From an uncultured Eubacteriales bacterium (GTDB lineage Bacteria > Bacillota > Clostridia > Oscillospirales > Acutalibacteraceae): 6,155 nucleotides of DNA. The first letter of the stretch is position 1; each line of letters begins with the position of its first letter. The DNA is taken from assembly GCA_934615635.1 (NCBI GenBank), contig CAKTTT010000147.1:1-6155 (forward strand), given 5' to 3'. A program made the position numbers and the translations under genes. Under the pieces are notes generated by a model that made no database searches, was not told the origin of the DNA, and saw nothing but the letters and a program-made list of their open reading frames with translations. Positions 5,390 to 6,155 of this stretch are shown here, piece after piece.

Positions 5390-5688
5390 TGGTCTAGCTC
5401 CTTTCGGTATTCTGTCCCGCAAAGCTGGAAAAATGAGGGGATCCAGGCAAACATACGTGGAAAAAGCGCACAGGTTTCCACCTGGCGGCCTATTTTTTGG
5501 GCGTGGCCGTGCGCGGGAGAGGGCGCGTGAAGATCTCCCGGAACCCGGACCACCTGACGCAGACGGTCAGGGAAGCGGCAGCGGAGCGGGAAATGCAGCC
5601 TTGAGAGGGAAAAAAGGCCGGTCGCCGCCCCGGGATGGGTTTGCTGCTTTCAACCGGCGATTGGGCCGAGGCGGGCTGATCAGGATTG
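5390..5688 (-). promoter_or_regulatory. Long (~300 nt) structured 5' leader of the ppa-pncA-pncB unit
   Basis: This stretch has no convincing gene and lies between the predicted start near 5688 and the ppa ATG. Read leftward it can form successive hairpins: GCCGGT/ACCGGC before a T-run (5610-5658); CTGAC/GTCAG (5554-5570, 7-nt loop); CGGGAGA/TCTCCCG (5514-5540, 13-nt loop); and CCAGG/CCTGG stacked on TGGAAA/TTTCCA (5443-5485) with a 10-nt bulge on one side. An alternative pairing, CAGGT/ACCTG (5471-5484), excludes the last one. Such leaders can hold riboswitches or attenuators, but I do not recognise a known class, including the described NAD and PRPP riboswitches. GC-rich sequence forms hairpins easily, so covariation is needed. 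Confidence 0.4.
5610..5658 (-). terminator. Possible attenuator hairpin in the ppa leader
   Basis: On the - strand GCCGGT (5653-5658) can pair with ACCGGC (5617-5622), and a run of six T (5610-5615) follows closely. The stem is only 6 bp with a loop of about 30 nt, so it is weak by itself. Its place about 30-75 nt into the predicted transcript is right for early termination controlling the operon. Confidence 0.3.
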
Positions 5689-5694
5689 CTTCTT

Positions 5695-5723
5695 ATTATA
5701 TACGAATGTCACAAAATGTGCAA
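5695..5723 (-). promoter_or_regulatory. Sigma-A-type promoter for ppa-pncA-pncB
   Basis: Read on the - strand: TTGCAC (5718-5723), a 17-bp spacer, then a perfect TATAAT (5695-5700). It lies just downstream of the rpmB terminator, so the operon has an independent start. The first three -35 bases and the whole -10 match consensus. The predicted start is near 5688. Confidence 0.65.
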
Positions 5724-5749
5724 CATCCGCCATCGTCCGCTGGATACGC

Positions 5750-5779
5750 AAAAAGAACCGCACCAGACGGTACGGTTCT
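5750..5779 (-). terminator. Intrinsic terminator of rpmB
   Basis: On the - strand AGAACCGTACC pairs with GGTGCGGTTCT over 11 positions with one G-U wobble around the loop GTCT, followed directly by TTTTT. It begins about 20 nt after the rpmB stop, a textbook factor-independent terminator separating rpmB from the NAD salvage unit. Confidence 0.9.
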
Positions 5780-5798
5780 CATCTCAGGCAGAAAGAGA

Positions 5799-5987
5799 TT
5801 ACACGGCACGGGTAACCTTCCCGGAACGCAAGCAGCGGGTGCAGGCGTAGATCCTTTTCGGGGAACCATCCACAACAGCCTTGACGCGTTTGATGTTGGC
5901 CTTCCAAGCGCGGTTGGAACGTCTGTGTGAGTGGGATACCTGAATGCCGAAAGTAACACATTTTCCGCAGATATCACATTTAGCCAT
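5799..5987 (-). CDS. rpmB: 50S ribosomal protein L28, zinc-ribbon form
   Basis: 62 residues, the usual length for L28, a late-assembling protein of the large ribosomal subunit. It starts MAKCDICGK, contains HRRSNRAWKANIKRV (21-35) and ends CTRCLRSGKVTRAV. The paired CxxC motifs Cys4/Cys7 and Cys49/Cys52 mark the zinc-binding 'C+' version; many bacteria also have a zinc-free paralogue used in zinc shortage. Cys10 is an extra cysteine. The ATG has AAGGAGGTG about 8 nt upstream. It is transcribed alone, from the promoter at 6036-6064 to the terminator at 5750-5779. Basic composition (many Lys and Arg) is as expected. Confidence 0.97.
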   Translation of the reverse strand: MAKCDICGKCVTFGIQVSHSHRRSNRAWKANIKRVKAVVDGSPKRIYACTRCLRSGKVTRAV

Positions 5988-6035
5988 GGTTTCTGCACCT
6001 CCTTCGGAACCATCTTAAAGAAAAACAACAGATGT

Positions 6036-6064
6036 ATATTAGCAGATTTCCCCTCGGAAAGCAA
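6036..6064 (-). promoter_or_regulatory. Sigma-A-type promoter of rpmB with extended -10
   Basis: Read on the - strand: TTGCTT (6059-6064), a 17-bp spacer, TAATAT (6036-6041), with TGC just before the -10 giving the TGn extension. The predicted start near 6029 leaves a leader of about 41 nt that ends in the AAGGAGG site. A strong promoter fits a ribosomal protein gene. Confidence 0.75.
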
Positions 6065-6124
6065 GACTTTTTTTAGGAGATGTTAAAAAAGGTTGAACTT
6101 TCCCTCCTTTCACTGGGCTTTCTC

Positions 6125-6153
6125 TTGTAATTTGGAGGGATTTCCAGTATAAT
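6125..6153 (+). promoter_or_regulatory. Rightward sigma-A-type promoter at the window edge
   Basis: TTGTAA (6125-6130), a 17-bp spacer and a perfect TATAAT (6148-6153). It would drive a + strand gene beyond the window, divergent from rpmB. The spacer holds GGAGGGA (6134-6140), inversely repeated as TCCCTCC (6101-6107); this may be a binding dyad or chance. Nothing else is recognised in 6065-6124. Confidence 0.65.
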
Positions 6154-6155
6154 GG

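Noticed and set aside
5390..5422. N-terminal extension of Ppa from a TTG at 5422
   Set aside because: The extension contains the strong AAAGGAG site of the ATG at 5389, and family I enzymes start near that ATG.
4035..5530. Long + strand open frames opposite pncA and ppa
   Set aside because: They are Arg/Gly/Pro-rich, overlap each other and mirror genes with complete active sites on the other strand.
5696..6064. 122-codon - strand frame overlapping rpmB
   Set aside because: It covers rpmB in another frame; L28 is unmistakable and has its own ribosome site, promoter and terminator.
1..6155. CRISPR array, tRNA, rRNA, insertion sequence or phage genes
   Set aside because: No regularly spaced direct DNA repeats, cloverleaf-like sequences, transposase motifs or phage proteins were seen in either strand.

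Overview
The window looks like core chromosome from a moderately GC-rich, low-G+C-phylum Firmicute, most likely an anaerobic clostridium of the Oscillospiraceae/Ruminococcaceae type. This rests on the ClpC-type unfoldase, strong AGGAGG ribosome sites, sigma-A-like promoters (some with extended -10 elements) and a zinc-ribbon L28. The genus is an inference; no rRNA or other species marker is present.

Left part (1-1990, + strand): the 3' third of clpC runs in from the left edge. About 300 bp without a gene follow, holding three consecutive stem-loops. Then comes an AT-richer gene for an XRE-type helix-turn-helix protein whose C-terminal half is built of about six tandem 28-residue 'IAPF' repeats. 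A 16-bp palindrome touches its ribosome site. A 17-bp hairpin at 1947-1984 separates it from the convergent gene to the right.

Middle (1995-5723, - strand): a 156-residue OmpR-type winged-helix protein with only half a receiver domain has its own extended -10 promoter. Upstream of it is a three-gene unit read right to left: ppa (inorganic pyrophosphatase), pncA (nicotinamidase) and pncB (nicotinate phosphoribosyltransferase). The ppa stop and pncA start overlap as ATGA. Together they turn nicotinamide into nicotinate mononucleotide and destroy the pyrophosphate released, a compact NAD salvage cassette. Its predicted promoter lies about 300 nt before the ppa start, leaving a long leader with several stem-loops, one followed by a T-run on the transcribed strand.

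Right part (5750-6155): rpmB (L28) on the - strand has a clear promoter and intrinsic terminator. At the right edge a good + strand promoter points at a gene outside the window.

I found no mobile element, CRISPR array, tRNA or rRNA. The least ordinary items are the repeat-bearing XRE protein with its palindrome, the half-receiver regulator, and the long structured leader of the NAD salvage operon.
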